This document shows positions 23,406-31,639 of a DNA stretch of 38,633 nucleotides, one piece after another. A program made the translations under genes and the position numbers. This DNA is from a virus, in IMG/VR virus record IMGVR_UViG_3300042328_000453, positions 1 to 38,633 of that record; one strand, given 5' to 3'. Numbering within the stretch: the stretch's first letter is position 1; the number at the start of each line of letters is the position of its first letter. Under the pieces are notes generated by a model. The model was not told the DNA's origin. It saw only the letters and a program-made list of their open reading frames with translations, and did not search any database.

Positions 23406-23600
23406 AACTTCCACAAGATTGAGGTCATTGAATGGATCATTCTTATTAACTAATCCTTCCATAGTCCATGAAGTATGTTCCCAATCACCCTCATCTAAAT
23501 ACAACCCAAGTACAGGATAGCCATAACGCTCTTCAATAATACCCAAAAGCACAACTTCGCGGCCATCTTGTGTTTCATATGCTTTATCTAAATCAATCAT
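23274..23600 (-). CDS. KxYxxRxG domain protein with foreign C-terminal tail
   Basis: 108 aa. Residues 1-65 are one family unit: IDLDKAYETQDGREVVLLGI, YGYPVLGLYLDEGDWEH, and a DLNLVEV end like the 69-aa and 75-aa relatives, which stop there. Residues 66-108 (SQPVLPAGIRVPKFGPE, ASLQAWDRFLVPSA) are encoded by the GC-rich island and have no counterpart in the relatives. So the natural stop seems to have been lost by insertion and a new tail gained. Confidence 0.6.
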   Translation of the reverse strand: MIDLDKAYETQDGREVVLLGIIEERYGYPVLGLYLDEGDWEHTSWTMEGLVNKNDPFNDLNLVEVGDSQPVLPAGIRVPKFGPETGAELATASEASLQAWDRFLVPSA

Positions 23601-23818
23601 TTTCTTATTACCCCTTGACTTGGATCACTTAATTCAACAAGCTCATAAATGTGCTTGCCTTCAATTACAACACCACCAATATTTGTTTGGTGGACTTGAC
23701 GATAGCCTTCGTACTTAATATTAACTACAACTACCGATACCGCTATTGCCATTATCATTCCGATAATAGCAGATATTAAATCAAATTTGTGTAACATGTT
23801 TTTAACCTCTTGGTTCAT
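23597..23818 (-). CDS. Small single-TM protein, 73 aa
   Basis: 73 aa. One TM segment at about residues 13-34 (DLISAIIGMIMAIAVSVVVV), followed by a polar beta-like tail (YRQVHQTNIGGVVIEGKH). The start overlaps the upstream stop as ATGA and the stop overlaps the downstream ATG by 4 nt. Membrane protein facing the periplasm or cytoplasm; function unknown. Confidence 0.6.
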   Translation of the reverse strand: MNQEVKNMLHKFDLISAIIGMIMAIAVSVVVVNIKYEGYRQVHQTNIGGVVIEGKHIYELVELSDPSQGVIRK

Positions 23819-24024
23819 CTTTCTTCCAAATCTAAATCATTATCTACAATGCTTTCATCGCATCGCCCATCTAACATCCATCTTTCATCAATCCATTCTG
23901 CATAATCGGTGTCATAATAACGCCCTAGCACTGGATAATCAGTCTTAACTGATGTGATGATTTGATGTACTTCCGCTTTGAAGCCACATCGCGTTTTGTA
24001 CTTCTTTTGAATTTCAATTTTCAT
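23815..24024 (-). CDS. KxYxxRxG domain protein, 69 aa
   Basis: 69 aa, a single unit: IEIQKKYKTRCGFKAEVHQI, DYPVLGRYYDTDY, ERWMLDGRCDES and DNDLDLEER. It shows the full length of the domain and is the nearest relative of the 108-aa protein two genes downstream. Function unknown. Confidence 0.65.
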   Translation of the reverse strand: MKIEIQKKYKTRCGFKAEVHQIITSVKTDYPVLGRYYDTDYAEWIDERWMLDGRCDESIVDNDLDLEER

Positions 24025-24027
24025 AAA

Positions 24028-24183
24028 CTACCCCGGTGGATTGCATGAGTAGCACATGCAGTTTCTGTGATAGCCGTGTGGCCCTAGGATACGATCACCA
24101 TCTTCCTCCCAATTTTCTTCTTCTGGTTCTGGATCGTAATCCCATTCCTGAGACTCACTTAATTGACCTCTATAAAATGCCAT
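24028..24183 (-). CDS. 51-aa acidic protein with Cys cluster
   Basis: 51 aa. Its ATG overlaps the upstream stop (TAATG). Acidic middle (YDPEPEEENWEEDGDR), then a Cys/His tail GPHGYHRNCMCYSCNPPG with three Cys and two His that could bind a metal ion. Not in standard gene lists because of its length, but well placed between two real genes. Function unknown. Confidence 0.5.
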   Translation of the reverse strand: MAFYRGQLSESQEWDYDPEPEEENWEEDGDRILGPHGYHRNCMCYSCNPPG

Positions 24184-24311
24184 TATTCATCCTCCTCTTC
24201 CCATTCATCATCAAGTTCTTCTTCATCATCGTCGATCCAAGATTCGTCCTCATCTTCAGCTGCTGCTTTACCCCAATCTACTTCTTCGCCATAATTTTCA
24301 TATAGATCCAT
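24183..24311 (-). CDS. 42-aa highly acidic peptide
   Basis: 42 aa, mostly Asp, Glu and Trp (EDEDESWIDDDEEELDDEW). A GAGGTTTAACA ribosome binding site precedes the ATG. Such DNA-mimic-like acidic peptides are often host inhibitors in phages, but there is no direct evidence. It is coupled to the 51-aa gene by overlapping stop and start. Confidence 0.5.
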   Translation of the reverse strand: MDLYENYGEEVDWGKAAAEDEDESWIDDDEEELDDEWEEEDE

Positions 24312-24313
24312 TG

Positions 24314-25186
24314 TTAAACCTCTTTAATTAAGTCTTCGTAACTGTATGTACCACACTCATTGTAATAACCCTTACACGTGTATATACGCAAAGAGTCGTC
24401 ATTCGCGCCCATTGCAACAACATGTTCATCATCTCTAATGTGTATTATCTCATACTTATCACCACGTTCGTTAACATACATACTACCAACTTCTAAACAG
24501 AGTCCATTGAATTCACTCACAAGACTCACTTCTGCGATAGGAAATTGCTGTCCCTTGAGCAATCCTGTTAATTTAGTTGCAAGCCCTAGTTCAACTCTAT
24601 ACACATGACCTTTGGCACCAATATAGAGCTTCTTATCTTCTGGAGTAAAGACATCAACTATATCAAAATCAGACTGTTCATTTTCAAATATTTCACCATA
24701 TTTACTTACACTAAACTTGGAGCCATTAGTTGTACTATATTCATATCTATAGAACCCTACGTCACTGGTTGTTTTTGCTATACTAACCATTTGACCGCTA
24801 CGTGTTACGTACATGCCACCTACTTTAATTTTAGGAGGTCTGAGCAAATCGCACTCAGACTTTGTATCAATATACAGTTTACCGTCTATTGTATAGTCAT
24901 AGCCATTATCACCACTAAATACATGTCTACCATAATGCTCTATATCTGTTAATGTTACAGGATTTCCCTCTCGTGTAAAATACTGACGACCCGCTTTAAA
25001 CTTAAAATTACGTACACGTTCTACTAAATCCCAATCTGATTCGTCATAATCAAATCTCTTACCATTCTTTGTTACTGTATAATCAGCATTTGTACCAAAC
25101 GGATACACAGGACTCTCTGTCGTCTCAATAATTCTGACAACTTTACCGTGACGTGTTCTATACTTCTTGTTCAGCTTTATTTTCAT
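24314..25186 (-). CDS. Five-unit KxYxxRxG domain protein, 290 aa
   Basis: 290 aa made of about five repeats of the small family domain: LNKKYRTRHGKVVRII; KAGRQYFTREGNPVTL; VGGMYVTRSGQMVSI; KKLYIGAKGHVYRVE; VGSMYVNERGDKYEI. Units tend to end W/EDLxEV or CDLLRP. Each is about 55-65 residues and beta-rich. It appears to be the tandem extreme of a family present as 1-2 units in several neighbours. No TM, signal or catalytic motif. Function unknown; perhaps multivalent binding of a host component. Confidence 0.7.
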   Translation of the reverse strand: MKIKLNKKYRTRHGKVVRIIETTESPVYPFGTNADYTVTKNGKRFDYDESDWDLVERVRNFKFKAGRQYFTREGNPVTLTDIEHYGRHVFSGDNGYDYTIDGKLYIDTKSECDLLRPPKIKVGGMYVTRSGQMVSIAKTTSDVGFYRYEYSTTNGSKFSVSKYGEIFENEQSDFDIVDVFTPEDKKLYIGAKGHVYRVELGLATKLTGLLKGQQFPIAEVSLVSEFNGLCLEVGSMYVNERGDKYEIIHIRDDEHVVAMGANDDSLRIYTCKGYYNECGTYSYEDLIKEV

Positions 25187-25328
25187 TTTCGATTTCCTTC
25201 TGGATTTTAAATAGATTCTTTAACTGTCTGTTTCTCATCAAAAGCTCTTGCTCTAACAACTGAATAGCATGCTTCTTTTCAATTATTAGAATTTCTACCT
25301 GCCTTTCATAAATGTAAAGTGGCGTCAT
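25158..25328 (-). CDS. 56-aa coiled-coil protein
   Basis: 56 aa, charged and helical (EILIIEKKHAIQLLEQELLM then RNRQLKNLFKIQKEIENENK). It overlaps the end of ligase by 23 nt and the start of the 290-aa gene by 29 nt, and an AGGACGGTATAT ribosome binding site precedes it. It fills what would otherwise be a 120-nt gap. Moderate confidence because of its length. Confidence 0.5.
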   Translation of the reverse strand: MTPLYIYERQVEILIIEKKHAIQLLEQELLMRNRQLKNLFKIQKEIENENKAEQEV

Positions 25329-26676
25329 CATATATACCGTCCTGAATATTCAACAAATGTTCTAGAGTATCTGCTTCATCTTTATCGTAGCGTCTTTCAA
25401 TGAACTTAGGCTCAAATAATGAGTAGTTACCCTTCTCATCGCAAATCACCTCTGAGTATGTTACACCTATAATTGCGTATAACCAGTCTCCACTGTTTTT
25501 ACAAATTTCTGCTGTTAATGCGTCTGTTAAATTACCCACACCAACACTTAAATCGCCATCTTCTGTTACACATAATAATGAGCCAAATGTATATTTATTA
25601 GCACCTGTTCCTGGTATAAATTCAATGACTCTTAACTCACACTCAAACTCTTTCTTAAACTTAACACCACTAGTTGTAGTGCCATCTCTCCATAGCATAT
25701 CTTGTTTCTTAAGCATACTACCTTCTTTACCTTGTCTAACAAGTTCTATGAAATGCGCTTCTGCTTCTTGAAGATTATTTACAATTCGAGTATCAATTAT
25801 TCGAGTCCATTTACATGCAATACCTAGATTAACATCAGATAGATGTAGTAAATCAAAGTGTAAGTTATTTAATCTAGAGTAATAAGGCTCATCATCTGCC
25901 CCGTTAGCAATGCCCGACAACTTTACTCGATCCCAAACCATGAATACAGGTTTTTCTTCTGGCTTAAAGCTGCCGCCTAAATTAACCCTGCGTATAATAC
26001 CATTACTAGTTTTACGTTCCAGAATTTCTCCATTTACTTCTACTAATAATTCACCATGATACTGATATCCATCTTTCATATGAGGACTTAATTCAAATAT
26101 CAAATCATAGTACTCATAGACATTCATTGGCTGGTAATTACGTGATAGCATTGAAATATCACCAGCACTCTTAGTGATGTTTACAAACAAGCCATTAGCC
26201 TTTTCTTGGGAGAATGCAGGAAATGGAAACTTATCCATCTTAACATTCTTAGGAAGGCTAAACCGCATATATTTCTTAATAGGCATGAATTCAGATTGCT
26301 TTGCCTTGTTAATAGATTTAACATCAAAGCCAGCATCTAAACTTTTATTAAGAATTTGACAGAATAAAACTTGAGATTTAGATGTTAGTGTTTGCAAGTG
26401 AGCGTTAATGTTTGCCTTTGCATGATTACCTGTTAACCTTCTCTTAGCTAAGTTATCTAACAAAGTAAATGTAGAATCATTAAACACATCCCGACCATTT
26501 TTGAAAGTCTCTTCTACATTTCTAATACCATACATGATGAATGGGTCATATGCATGCCATATAATATCTTCAAACATCTCATCTTCAAGGCCATATGCTA
26601 ACATTATAATCTTTTCATTTTTAGACGGCTGTTGCGCTATTGCTTGTAATAAATCGTATACGTCATCACTTGTCAT
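25306..26676 (-). CDS. ATP-dependent DNA ligase, T4 gp30 type
   Basis: 456 aa. It seals nicks in lagging-strand and repair DNA using ATP. The organisation is like T4 ligase: about 158 residues of helical N-terminal domain, then motif I at FSQEKANGLF with the adenylated lysine at K159, the same number as in T4. The third motif residue is Asn where KxDG ligases have Asp. Later motifs are visible: YQYHGELLVEV (III), PVFMVWDRV, EGSMLKKQ (IV) and GVKFKKEFECELRV (V). It follows a 21-aa coupled ORF and a terminator. Confidence 0.9.
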   Translation of the reverse strand: MTSDDVYDLLQAIAQQPSKNEKIIMLAYGLEDEMFEDIIWHAYDPFIMYGIRNVEETFKNGRDVFNDSTFTLLDNLAKRRLTGNHAKANINAHLQTLTSKSQVLFCQILNKSLDAGFDVKSINKAKQSEFMPIKKYMRFSLPKNVKMDKFPFPAFSQEKANGLFVNITKSAGDISMLSRNYQPMNVYEYYDLIFELSPHMKDGYQYHGELLVEVNGEILERKTSNGIIRRVNLGGSFKPEEKPVFMVWDRVKLSGIANGADDEPYYSRLNNLHFDLLHLSDVNLGIACKWTRIIDTRIVNNLQEAEAHFIELVRQGKEGSMLKKQDMLWRDGTTTSGVKFKKEFECELRVIEFIPGTGANKYTFGSLLCVTEDGDLSVGVGNLTDALTAEICKNSGDWLYAIIGVTYSEVICDEKGNYSLFEPKFIERRYDKDEADTLEHLLNIQDGIYDDATLHL

Positions 26677-26738
26677 TTCTTAATCCTCAATAAGAGTTTA
26701 ATAATATCCCACGCCAGTTCAGCTAATTGTTTATACAT
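26673..26738 (-). CDS. 21-aa ORF coupled to ligase
   Basis: 21 aa: an amphipathic helix (YKQLAELAWDIIKLLLRI) with basic end KK. A strong GGAG ribosome binding site sits 7 nt upstream of the ATG. Its stop overlaps the ligase ATG (ATGA), so it can serve as a translation-coupling leader, or it may be a small amphipathic peptide with its own role. Confidence 0.5.
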   Translation of the reverse strand: MYKQLAELAWDIIKLLLRIKK

Positions 26739-26752
26739 GATTTTCTCCGATT

Positions 26753-26774
26753 AAAAGGGGAACCGAAGTTCCCC
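26753..26774 (-). terminator. Intrinsic terminator with UUCG tetraloop
   Basis: Minus strand GGGGAAC-TTCG-GTTCCCC followed by TTTT: a perfect 7-bp stem with the very stable cUUCGg loop. It closes the replication unit after the 134-aa gene. The ligase unit then needs read-through or a separate start. Confidence 0.9.
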
Positions 26775-26781
26775 AGTAAGA

Positions 26782-27186
26782 TTATTTTAAATAGTTTCTA
26801 AACATGCCAGCATTGTCAAACACCATAATATATGTTTCAGCTTTTTCATAATACAAGTCAATATATCTATCAAGACCCGGAATATTACTTGTTCGGCCAT
26901 GTGATTTTAGTTCAGGTCTACGGCCTGGATAGGGACTTGTAATTACAACAATACGGCCATCTTTACATCTAAATCTATCTAAATGATCTGCATAATATTC
27001 CCATTTTTGATGTAATATAGCAGCTTGGCGCCCAGTTAAAGGCATATGTCTTTGCAAATCAAATTCTTTTGCAAATTTATTCATATTGTCACAAAGAAAG
27101 AAATCATCACTTCGCGAATTACGATCCCACTTTGTATCTTTAAAAATTTTAGGGTAATCTGTTTGTCTGCTTGGTCCAATTGTCAT
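26782..27186 (-). CDS. Hypothetical protein, 134 aa
   Basis: 134 aa from the ATG inside a slightly longer ORF. Soluble. Motifs: PSRQTDYPKIFKDTKWDRNS, MPLTGRQAAILHQKWEYYAD, SYP-like turns GRRPELKSHGR. Last gene of the replication unit before the terminator. I do not recognise it. Confidence 0.6.
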   Translation of the reverse strand: MTIGPSRQTDYPKIFKDTKWDRNSRSDDFFLCDNMNKFAKEFDLQRHMPLTGRQAAILHQKWEYYADHLDRFRCKDGRIVVITSPYPGRRPELKSHGRTSNIPGLDRYIDLYYEKAETYIMVFDNAGMFRNYLK

Positions 27187-27188
27187 AA

Positions 27189-27380
27189 CTAATTCCACGC
27201 TAAATATTCATTAATACGATAACCAGTAGTTCCCCACTGATATGCTTGAACATACTTATACTTACGATACAACGCCCGTAATTGTTTTCTGCGGTCTCTG
27301 CTATTACCCCTTAGCACAAAATGACTTGGGCTAAGCGTGACAAGCGATACATTCTCCTGCTGCGTTTGATTTGATTCCAT
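27189..27380 (-). CDS. 63-aa basic hypothetical protein
   Basis: 63 aa, starting inside the end of the RNR large subunit at an ATG with AGGACTACTA before it; a much longer in-frame ORF is a shadow of RNR. The body is basic and helical (VLRGNSRDRRKQLRALYRKY, then QAYQWGTTGYRINEY). It may bind nucleic acid or a host protein. Not recognised. Confidence 0.5.
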   Translation of the reverse strand: MESNQTQQENVSLVTLSPSHFVLRGNSRDRRKQLRALYRKYKYVQAYQWGTTGYRINEYLAWN

Positions 27381-29031
27381 TAGTAGTCCTGATATAATAT
27401 AATGACTTAATACCCTCATCCTGAAATGCCATTTGATGAATCTGTGAGATATAGGCTTCACTCTCATCGGCACTAAAGAAAAGGTTAATAGATTGAGCCT
27501 GATCAATATATCTTTGACGAGCAGATGCAAGTCTAATAATTGCTTCAGGTGAAATTTCAAATGCTGTTTTAAACACAGCCTTTTCTTCATCAGTTAGATA
27601 ATCTTCATTCTGAACTGAACCATTATCATCTACGATACGCTTCATTGCAGCTGTTACATCTTCACCGTGAGACTTGATAATCTCTCTAAGCTTAGGTGAA
27701 GATCTAAACATTTTGCCACCAGCGGTGTTTTGTACAAATGCATTCTTGTAGATTGGTTCAATGCCTTGTGACATACCTCCTGCAAATAATGCTGATGATA
27801 AGTTAGGTGCAATAGCTATTAAATGTGTATTGCGCATTCCATGACCGCGACACCATTCGGGTTCGCCCCATTCACGAGCCATCCATCTTGATGCATCTCG
27901 CGCTCTGTCATACAAGTGATGGAACATTGATTGACTGAGATTGTGAGCCTCAAATGAATCAAATGGTAGCATCTTTTCTTGTAAGTAACTGTGGAAACCT
28001 AGCATGCCTAACCCTAATGCTCTAGATTTTTCAGAGAACCTTACAATACGCTCCATACCCTTACGCTTCTTACCAATTTCAATTTGATCTTGGTTAACGC
28101 AATCTAAGAACACTGTAGCAATGAATACAGCATCTGTCTTACTCCAATCATCATAGTATAATGCATTCATAGATGATAATACACATGCAAATGTATATTC
28201 TTCTTCTTTATATTTACCACTGAACAATGCTATTTCAGTACATAAGTTTGAAGCTTTAACTTCTAACCCTTTAGCTGCATACATTGGAGGATTAGCACGA
28301 TTTACTTTATCGATAAAGAAGAAGTAACCTTTACCAAGCAGTCTAAGCTTCATTGCACGCTGGTAACGTCTGATAGCATCTGCATCACCGTTGTTAAGAC
28401 GTTCAATAAACGCATCATTGATAATCCAACCTACATTGGCATCATCAGGATGCTTTGTGATATGTGTCACAAGCTCGTCAAAATCAGCATGGTCAATTTC
28501 TAAGTAACCTGCCCATGCACCACGTCTTTGTGACCCCTGGGAGATGTCTTGTGCTACCTTTACAAAGCCTTTAAATACAGGCAATACACCAGAAGCACTA
28601 CCAGCAACACCACTGATAGCGCTACCTCTAGGACGGATATTTCCAAGGTAATTAGACGTTCCGTAACCTTGTTGACTAAGTACTGCAACTTCTTTTTGTT
28701 TTTCATAAAAGTCATATACTTGATCCTCTATTGAGCCACCTGAACAACTGACAGGGCATCCGAAACCTGTACCCATATTTGCCATCACAGGCGTACTAGG
28801 GATTAACCAACCTTTCCACATGATATCAAAAAACTTCTCTTCCCATGTGACTGGATCAGGTGTATAGGATGCTGCATGTCTAGCTATTCGTGTGTATATT
28901 GATAACAAATCAGGATACTTCTCTGATACGTACTTTTCTTTCAATAATTGCCAACTGTTTGTGATAATCCAAGGTGGTAATCTACCCTCCGCTTGTAATC
29001 GTTTACGTTCTAAACTTAACTCTCTATACAT
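27331..29031 (-). CDS. nrdA: Ribonucleotide reductase class I, large (alpha) subunit
   Basis: 566 aa, from the ATG at the junction with the small subunit (8-nt overlap); the longer upstream start overlaps the small subunit by 100 nt. Reduces ribonucleotides to deoxyribonucleotides with the NrdB radical. The radical active site SNLCTEI has the N-x-C-x-E pattern (C264, E266). Other family segments: GCPVSCSGGSIED with the first redox Cys, FACVLSSMNALYYD with the second, and the C-terminal ECIACHA with a Cys pair for re-reduction. The N-terminal ATP-cone is absent, as in many phage enzymes, so allosteric dATP inhibition is probably lost. Confidence 0.93.
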   Translation of the reverse strand: MYRELSLERKRLQAEGRLPPWIITNSWQLLKEKYVSEKYPDLLSIYTRIARHAASYTPDPVTWEEKFFDIMWKGWLIPSTPVMANMGTGFGCPVSCSGGSIEDQVYDFYEKQKEVAVLSQQGYGTSNYLGNIRPRGSAISGVAGSASGVLPVFKGFVKVAQDISQGSQRRGAWAGYLEIDHADFDELVTHITKHPDDANVGWIINDAFIERLNNGDADAIRRYQRAMKLRLLGKGYFFFIDKVNRANPPMYAAKGLEVKASNLCTEIALFSGKYKEEEYTFACVLSSMNALYYDDWSKTDAVFIATVFLDCVNQDQIEIGKKRKGMERIVRFSEKSRALGLGMLGFHSYLQEKMLPFDSFEAHNLSQSMFHHLYDRARDASRWMAREWGEPEWCRGHGMRNTHLIAIAPNLSSALFAGGMSQGIEPIYKNAFVQNTAGGKMFRSSPKLREIIKSHGEDVTAAMKRIVDDNGSVQNEDYLTDEEKAVFKTAFEISPEAIIRLASARQRYIDQAQSINLFFSADESEAYISQIHQMAFQDEGIKSLYYIRTTNGIKSNAAGECIACHA

Positions 29032-30022
29032 TTTTTGGTGTCCATGTAAATTTAGCTTCTGCCCAATCCCTACGATAATCATTGCCTTGCGCAATGAAAG
29101 TGTCATGTAATGTACTTGATTCAATATCTAAATAAAACCAATCAGCAATCGGATTATATTTAGGTTCAAAGATAGCTGGATAACCTAATCTCTCTAGACA
29201 TATATCTAACCTAGATTGTACAAAGTTTTCAAGCATTAATGCATTAATGCCAGGAATATCTCCTTTATCAAAGATTTTCTTAATGATTTGTTTTTCATGT
29301 TCAAACAAAATCCATGCAGTAATCTCTAGTTCATTAGCAAGTCTTTCATGTGCTAAGTATTCCTCAGCCTCTATTGCTTCATGATATAGAGTGTTAAACA
29401 AATAAGCACCAGCTTGACTATGAATGTTCTCGTCAATAGCGGAGAAATTAATTCCTGCATTAATATTTTGAAATTTATTTTTGCCATTATTATTAAAGTG
29501 CTTTAAGAATGCAAAACTAGAATAAAGAATAGCGCCTTCAATCATGCTAAACACACCTACTGATTTTAACTTATCATAGGTTGTTTCTGATTGTGTAGCT
29601 ACTTTCTCTAACCATTCCATTCTATCTTTAAGAATGGGGTCATCTAAGTATGCTAAATAAAACTCAGGGTTATCTAACCCTAGCAATTCATTAATTTTAT
29701 TATAGAATGGTGCATGAATGTTCAGTTCAAACATTGCAAATACTGAAGCCATTCTTTGAACATCTGGACGTGGAAAATGCTTACATATATAATCACGCCA
29801 GTAGTTATTTCCAACATTAACTTCATAGTGTACAAAAAGCAAAAGAACACTGACAATTCCGTGGTACTCTGCTGCTGTACAATTTGTTCGTAATTCATGG
29901 ATATCTTTCTCCACTTCAATTTCATCTGCTGTCCACAATATGGACGTTTGTTCTTCAGCGAAGTTAATTAACGCTGGATAGTCTGTACCGTAGCATTCTC
30001 TTTCTTCAAGAATTTGTGCCAT
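29024..30022 (-). CDS. nrdB: Ribonucleotide reductase class I, small (beta) subunit
   Basis: 332 aa. Holds the di-iron or dimetal-tyrosyl radical for NrdA. Visible ligand regions: LWTADEIEVEKDIHEL near residues 30-45, FELNIHAPFYNKINELL near 100-115 with the H-x3-Y pair for the radical Tyr, SMIEGAILYSSFAF near 160, and SAIDENIHSQAG near 195-205 (DExxH). The HAPFYNKIN block is typical of aquatic phage NrdB. It starts one base after the primase-helicase stop. Likely complements host reductase during replication. Confidence 0.92.
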   Translation of the reverse strand: MAQILEERECYGTDYPALINFAEEQTSILWTADEIEVEKDIHELRTNCTAAEYHGIVSVLLLFVHYEVNVGNNYWRDYICKHFPRPDVQRMASVFAMFELNIHAPFYNKINELLGLDNPEFYLAYLDDPILKDRMEWLEKVATQSETTYDKLKSVGVFSMIEGAILYSSFAFLKHFNNNGKNKFQNINAGINFSAIDENIHSQAGAYLFNTLYHEAIEAEEYLAHERLANELEITAWILFEHEKQIIKKIFDKGDIPGINALMLENFVQSRLDICLERLGYPAIFEPKYNPIADWFYLDIESSTLHDTFIAQGNDYRRDWAEAKFTWTPKNV

Positions 30023-31639
30023 TTAAATCTCCATAAAATCATCTGGTTGTAATAGTATTGAAGCTGATAACCTACCTGTTGGATAGTCATAATCAACACC
30101 TGGTACGTTTCCTGTTAGACCTGTGAATCTACATTTCAGTACTCTCATCTTAATATGATTTCTTATTCTATCATCATCATGTGACATGTCACGTGCGAAT
30201 GCTATGATATCATTTGAAATTTGTTTAATTGAGCCTGAACCCTTAATATCATCTAAAGATGGTAATTGACCTTCTTCAAATGATGTCTTACCTGTAGGTG
30301 TCTTTCTTAAATGTGATACTAAGCCAATCCATACGGGATATCTTTTACATAATCTAAGTAAATCATTCATAGTTTTATCTATGGCTTCATTACCTGTTAA
30401 TCCATCTACACCTTCTGAAACCAGGATTGTAATGTGATCGATGAATAGATATTTACAGCCTGATAATGCCATATACTCTAGCTTTTCAAACAGAGTTGAA
30501 TCTTCCATAGAACCTTGATGATCTAATACCATAATTCTATCATCACCGAACACTGCTCTAAAGCCTGATTCTAATTCATCCTCTGTTAACTCTCTATATG
30601 AAGGATTGATATTCAACGGAATACCTGAGAGTTTACGTGTAGTCTCAGCAGGTGATTCTTCTAATGATACAATACCTACCATTGCAGGGGTGGTATCTAT
30701 AATATGCCACACAATTTCTCTGAGAATAGTTGACTTACCTGAGCCTGTACCAGAAGTAAATAGTACAATCTCATTTTCACGCATACCTTTAGTCTTAGTA
30801 TTTAATGCATCTAAACACATGGGATATGGTACAGATTCAATATCATTGTAAGCCTTTAAAGCTTCCCATAATTCATCTCTACCTAAGATACCTACAGGCG
30901 TGTATTTAGACGCTTCCCAAATAGCAATTAATAACTGTTGGCCGCCTTTCTCAAGTAACATTTGACTTGGATCTTTAACAGGCAATTTAGCTAATCTTAC
31001 TTTATCAGCACCTATATATTTAATAGCTTCTGCTTTAGCTTTTTCACCAGCCTCATCAGTATCAAGGCATAATACTACTGTGTCAAATGATCTTACCCAA
31101 TCTCTATGCGCTAAGAGTGTCTTAACATTAGATGCTGAGGGGATTGAGACTACAGGATAAATTTTTCCATACTTATCTAATGATGCTTGTGCTACTGCCA
31201 TTGCATCTAATTCACCCTCAGTTACAATCAACCTCTTACCGCCTGTGCCAAACTTATCCATACCGAATAAAGTTGTTGGTTTACCTATACATGAAAACAT
31301 CTTAGGTAATTTTCTAACTTTATAAATACCTTCACCGTAAGGATAATAGTGTGTGTCTATTTCGCCATCTTCATTAAATGCTGATTTAACATCAAAGAAT
31401 TCCGCTACTTCCTTAGATATCTTTCTATCTTTAAAGCCAGCAGTTCTTAGTTTTTCTACGTCTAGTACAAAAGGTTTCTTAGGTTTTTCCACGTGAGTGA
31501 ACTCCTTATTTTTGTTAGCGGGAAACCAAGTTTGACAGCTAAAGCATGTAGCTGTGCCGTTCTCATAGATCTGAAGTGCATCTGAAGAACCGCAATCTGG
31601 ATTTGGACATGGTTGATTGTGAATTACTATTTTACCCAT
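30023..31639 (-). CDS. Primase-helicase, T7 gp4 type
   Basis: 538 aa. Couples primer synthesis with unwinding at the fork. N-terminal zinc ribbon: C11, C16, C33, C36 (CPNPDC, CFSC). TOPRIM primase part: RLIVTEGELDAMAV near 135-150 and VVLCLDTDEAGEKA near 195. C-terminal RecA-like hexameric helicase: Walker A TSGTGSGKST with K302, and KYLFIDHITIL as Walker B. The order zinc, TOPRIM, helicase matches T7 gp4. Starts 8 nt inside the GIY-YIG gene end; precedes RNR. Confidence 0.94.
   Translation of the reverse strand: MGKIVIHNQPCPNPDCGSSDALQIYENGTATCFSCQTWFPANKNKEFTHVEKPKKPFVLDVEKLRTAGFKDRKISKEVAEFFDVKSAFNEDGEIDTHYYPYGEGIYKVRKLPKMFSCIGKPTTLFGMDKFGTGGKRLIVTEGELDAMAVAQASLDKYGKIYPVVSIPSASNVKTLLAHRDWVRSFDTVVLCLDTDEAGEKAKAEAIKYIGADKVRLAKLPVKDPSQMLLEKGGQQLLIAIWEASKYTPVGILGRDELWEALKAYNDIESVPYPMCLDALNTKTKGMRENEIVLFTSGTGSGKSTILREIVWHIIDTTPAMVGIVSLEESPAETTRKLSGIPLNINPSYRELTEDELESGFRAVFGDDRIMVLDHQGSMEDSTLFEKLEYMALSGCKYLFIDHITILVSEGVDGLTGNEAIDKTMNDLLRLCKRYPVWIGLVSHLRKTPTGKTSFEEGQLPSLDDIKGSGSIKQISNDIIAFARDMSHDDDRIRNHIKMRVLKCRFTGLTGNVPGVDYDYPTGRLSASILLQPDDFMEI

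Noticed and set aside
23213-23440. Minus-strand ORF of 75 codons overlapping the 108-aa gene
   Set aside because: It exists only because the GC-rich island is open in all frames; it has no ribosome binding site or family pattern and spans the promoter-like element.
24605-24952. Plus-strand ORF of 115 codons opposite the 290-aa protein
   Set aside because: It is antisense to a clear repeat-domain protein, has no ribosome binding site and no recognisable domain; every real gene here is on the minus strand.
27387-27590. Upstream extension of the 63-aa basic protein to 133 aa
   Set aside because: It overlaps the RNR large-subunit end by 200 nt in another frame and has low-complexity Leu/His content; the internal ATG has a good ribosome binding site.
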